In this document: in pieces, positions 61,706-64,000 of the stretch
Numbering within the stretch: position 1 is the first letter of the stretch
Layout of the letters: the number at the start of each line of letters is the position of its first letter
Notes under the pieces: generated by a model
The model's database searches: none
The model's input: only the letters and a program-made list of their open reading frames with translations
Told to the model about the DNA's origin: nothing
Assembly (NCBI GenBank): GCA_000433255.1
Contig: HF998235.1
Coordinates: 1-64,000 of the forward strand
Source of the DNA: Coprobacillus sp. CAG:605
GTDB lineage: Bacteria; Bacillota_I; Bacilli_A; RF39; UBA660
DNA length: 64,000 nucleotides
Direction of reading: 5' to 3'
Made by a program: the position numbers and the translations under genes

Positions 61706-63222
61706 TCATTAATTATCTCTAACTTACGGAGATAATTTTTTTCTAACTCCTTTATAAACAAAGACTTACTAGAATATGGTACCATTAAAAAACAATAATT
61801 CTTCGTCCTTGTAATACCTACATAAAATAATCTTCTTTCTTCGTTATAAGGATACTTATCATTAACTATTGCCACATCCCCTAAATATTCATGATCTTCT
61901 ATTTTATTAGGAAAACCCATTATACTATCCCTAAGATTAATCATTATTACATTATCACATTCTAACCCCTTAGACTTATGAATAGTCATATAAGTAATAT
62001 CAACATCTTCATATCCTATCATAACAACCTTATCATCAACCAACTTAAAATTCCTATTATCTAAAATCATACCTCTATCTTTATTATTCCTTCCTAAAAT
62101 TAAATACTTACTTTCCTTATTTTTTAAAATAACTTTCTTAATAGAGGAGGCAATATCCTTATAATAAACAATCTTCAAAGGCTTATCTAACCTCTTAGCA
62201 GATTTTAATTTCTTATCTATCTGTCTTTTATTCTGCATCACAAAACTTCCTGCAATATCAATCAACTCTTGACTATTACGATATGTATTTTGAATTTTTA
62301 AAATCTTACCATTTAAAAAATACTTCTTAAAATTAATAAATAAATCTAAATCACACCCTGTAAATCTATATATCGACTGAAAATCATCTCCCACCACCAT
62401 ATACCGGCATCCTATCTTCAGAAGCATTTCTCTTATCAAGTAAAATCTAATCAAAGAAGTATCTTGATACTCATCAATAATAATAATCTTATACTTAAAT
62501 ATAACCCCACCACTTTTTACAACCTCACAAGCTCTTATTATCAAATCATCAAAATCTAACTCTTTTTCTTCCTCTAAATACTTTTGATATCTTAAATAAA
62601 TATTTAAAACCACCATTACAAAATCTTTCTTCTTTTCATACTTCCAAAACTTCCATCTATCTTTTTTAATAATTTCCTTAAAATAACTTATGTCATACCC
62701 ATTACATTTAAAAAGTCTTATATACTTAGCAATTAATTTCTCATACTCTAAGACTAAATCAGTATTTTTATATATAAAATTCTTGTATTCTTTTAAACTC
62801 TTTGCTTTTATATTAAAAAAACTAAGTATCGCTTGATAATGCTTCTTACTTTCTAAAACATCTTGATAAATATACTTATTAATAATTCTTTCTAAAGTTT
62901 CATTATCTGTAATATCAAAACTTATATTATTTTCTTCTAAAATTCGCATCGCTAACTTATGAAAAGTATAAACATCCATATCTGTATTAAATTCATTCTT
63001 AATTTTATCTTTTAAACTTTGAGCTGCTGCTCTAGTATAAGATATACAAAGTATCTCTTCCGGACGAATATTTTTTTCATAAATTAAATATTTTATCTTA
63101 CCAAGGATAGTTAAAGTTTTACCAGATCCTGCCCCCGCAACCACTAACAAATATCTACTATTATCCATGACAATCTTCGTTTGTTCTTCATCTAAGTAAT
63201 ATTTTCCAATTTGTATTTTCAT
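61702..63222 (-). CDS. UvrD/PcrA-like superfamily 1 helicase
   Basis: A 506-residue helicase, shorter than UvrD or PcrA (about 720). Motif Q/I is LDEEQTKIVMDN with Walker A VAGAGSGKT (about 31-39). Walker B is IIIDEYQDTS, motif III GDDFQSIYRF, motif IV TYRNSQ, motif V TIHKSKGLE and motif VI EERRLFYVGITR. The 1B/2B accessory domains appear reduced, and the long C-terminal tail of PcrA is missing. It may be a helicase IV-like repair enzyme. The ATG at 63222 has GGAGGG upstream. It runs against replication. Confidence 0.9.
   Translation of the reverse strand: MKIQIGKYYLDEEQTKIVMDNSRYLLVVAGAGSGKTLTILGKIKYLIYEKNIRPEEILCISYTRAAAQSLKDKIKNEFNTDMDVYTFHKLAMRILEENNISFDITDNETLERIINKYIYQDVLESKKHYQAILSFFNIKAKSLKEYKNFIYKNTDLVLEYEKLIAKYIRLFKCNGYDISYFKEIIKKDRWKFWKYEKKKDFVMVVLNIYLRYQKYLEEEKELDFDDLIIRACEVVKSGGVIFKYKIIIIDEYQDTSLIRFYLIREMLLKIGCRYMVVGDDFQSIYRFTGCDLDLFINFKKYFLNGKILKIQNTYRNSQELIDIAGSFVMQNKRQIDKKLKSAKRLDKPLKIVYYKDIASSIKKVILKNKESKYLILGRNNKDRGMILDNRNFKLVDDKVVMIGYEDVDITYMTIHKSKGLECDNVIMINLRDSIMGFPNKIEDHEYLGDVAIVNDKYPYNEERRLFYVGITRTKNYCFLMVPYSSKSLFIKELEKNYLRKLEIIND
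61711..61742 (+). terminator. Terminator of the prepilin pair, overlapping the helicase end
   Basis: AATTATCTC/GAGATAATT stem (61711-61719 with 61729-61737) and a T-run on the plus strand. It lies within the last codons of the convergent helicase gene. Confidence 0.85.
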
Positions 63223-63287
63223 AGATCCCTCCACTAATATATATTACCGCTATACCCCTGATTTTCTTTTTTTCTTTTTTCAAAACA

Positions 63288-63337
63288 ATAAAAAAGAGTT
63301 ATTTTTGTATTTTTTTATACTCTTCATATAACTCTTT
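63288..63337 (-). terminator. Intrinsic terminator of cotJC
   Basis: Minus-strand AAAGAGTTA/TAACTCTTT (63329-63337 with 63293-63301) around a long loop, ending in T residues. One arm contains the cotJC stop. Confidence 0.6.
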
Positions 63338-63856
63338 AAATCTATTATAGTGAACAACTTCTCTTTGTCTTAAGAATAATAATGGTTCGATTAAATCAGG
63401 ATCTTTTGCTAATGAAAGCATATTTTCATATCCTGCACGGGCTTTTTCTTCCGCTGCCATATCCTCACACAAATCAACAATTGGATCTCCCGTCGATGCA
63501 AAATAACTTGCTGTAAATGGCACTCCTGAAGGATTTACTGGATAAACACCTTTACCATGTTCTGTATAATACTCAGCTAACCCCGCTGCCTCTAATTCTT
63601 CTAACGTTGCATCCTTAATTAACTGTCTAAACATCGTTGCAATCATTTCACAATGCCCAAGTTCCTCTGTTGCAATCATATTAAGTAAAGCTTTTCCTTT
63701 AGCATCCGGCATCGCAAAACTTTGCGAAAAATACCTTAACGCCGCTGCAAGCTCACCACCATAACCACCTAAACCTGCAATAATATACTTAGCCATCCTT
63801 AAATCTTTTTTCTTAATATTAACCGGAAACGCTAAATGCTTTTCATACTTATACAT
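63299..63856 (-). CDS. cotJC: Spore coat protein CotJC, manganese-catalase-like
   Basis: CotJC is an inner spore coat protein of the manganese catalase/ferritin-like superfamily. The 185-residue product has the four-helix-bundle metal ligands in GELAAALRYFSQS, ATEELGHCEMI (about 68-78) and AAEEKARAGYE, with a final REVVHYNRF. The ATG at 63856 has GGGGG upstream. Its start overlaps the end of cotJB by eight bases, the cotJB-cotJC order of the Bacillus cotJ operon. Confidence 0.95.
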   Translation of the reverse strand: MYKYEKHLAFPVNIKKKDLRMAKYIIAGLGGYGGELAAALRYFSQSFAMPDAKGKALLNMIATEELGHCEMIATMFRQLIKDATLEELEAAGLAEYYTEHGKGVYPVNPSGVPFTASYFASTGDPIVDLCEDMAAEEKARAGYENMLSLAKDPDLIEPLLFLRQREVVHYNRFKELYEEYKKIQK

Positions 63857-64000
63857 AATAAACCCCCGCATCATTATCCCAAGGCCAAGGATTTTTATAA
63901 TACTCATAACTATCTTTATTTATACTACTCAAAACTAAAGGCCTATAATTCTTCTCAAACTCATTTAAATATCTCTTATACTCACTGGTATACTCCTTAA
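63849..64000 (-). CDS. cotJB: Spore coat protein CotJB, partial (C-terminal end)
   Basis: The minus strand at the right edge encodes about 49 residues, including YKRYLNEFEKNYRPLVL and ending in YKNPWPWDNDAGVYYV. The PWPW motif and the position ahead of cotJC identify CotJB. The N-terminal part lies beyond the window. The TAA stop (63849-63851) lies inside cotJC. Confidence 0.85.
   Translation of the reverse strand, partial: KEYTSEYKRYLNEFEKNYRPLVLSSINKDSYEYYKNPWPWDNDAGVYYV

Overview
The window is strongly AT-rich, uses the standard bacterial code (TGG for Trp; TGA acts as a stop, for example where spoIIQ ends inside the next start codon), and carries the replication origin of a low-GC Bacillota. 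Gene order follows Bacillus on both sides of dnaA. Many endospore genes are present: yabP, yabQ, spoVG, yabG, spoVT, ricT, bofA, spoIIR, spoIID, spoIIQ, cotJB and cotJC. Compressed gene order and the loss of partners point to a reduced, probably gut-associated Bacilli or Erysipelotrichia/RF39-like lineage. The exact taxon is inference.

Left arm (1-31 kb), all genes on the minus strand and so co-oriented with replication: a truncated tyrosine integrase beside a cluster of GTCCAC/GTGGAC repeats; secA; truA behind two eroded ECF-type ATPases; yabP-yabQ-divIC; spoVG; yabG-veg; rsmA; a 3D-domain protein; tatD; metG under a T-box; spoVT; mfd; pth; a tRNA methyltransferase; ricT; holB; an uncatalogued small bofA; recR; ybaB; dnaX; tadA; 4.5S SRP RNA; a seven-copy parS array; gyrA, gyrB, recF; a comK homologue; dnaN.

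Origin (30.9-32.9 kb): dnaA is flanked on both sides by DnaA-box clusters, four towards dnaN and seven towards rpmH, which is a bipartite oriC layout.

Right arm (32.9-64 kb), mostly plus strand: rpmH-rnpA-yidC-khpB; mnmE-mnmG-rsmG; a Noc-type ParB; an XRE regulator and a class A PBP (both head-on to replication); a DUF1934 protein-argS-rpoE; prfA-prmC-spoIIR; an MntP-like protein; murA; rpmE; an ATP-grasp protein; rpiB; a DUF1146 protein; spoIID-spoIIQ plus an unknown gene; a LytTR regulator; a cold-shock protein; hpf; a CarD-like protein; a Ca2+ P-type ATPase; two prepilin-like proteins; a UvrD-like helicase; cotJC and cotJB.

The most unusual signals concern chromosome organisation and unconventional gene signals. 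Seven perfect parS palindromes sit in about 0.7 kb. Six Noc-type palindromes lie in about 10 kb of the left arm, three of them overprinted in the coding frames of pth, holB and dnaX so that all three proteins carry YFPGNK. The encoded Noc homologue lacks an N-terminal membrane helix and has a tail of about 200 residues. bofA and spoIIR both appear to start at AUA after an identical Shine-Dalgarno and spacing. A comK homologue sits in the origin cluster behind phased 10-bp repeats, and its DnaA-box pair is duplicated 28 kb away.
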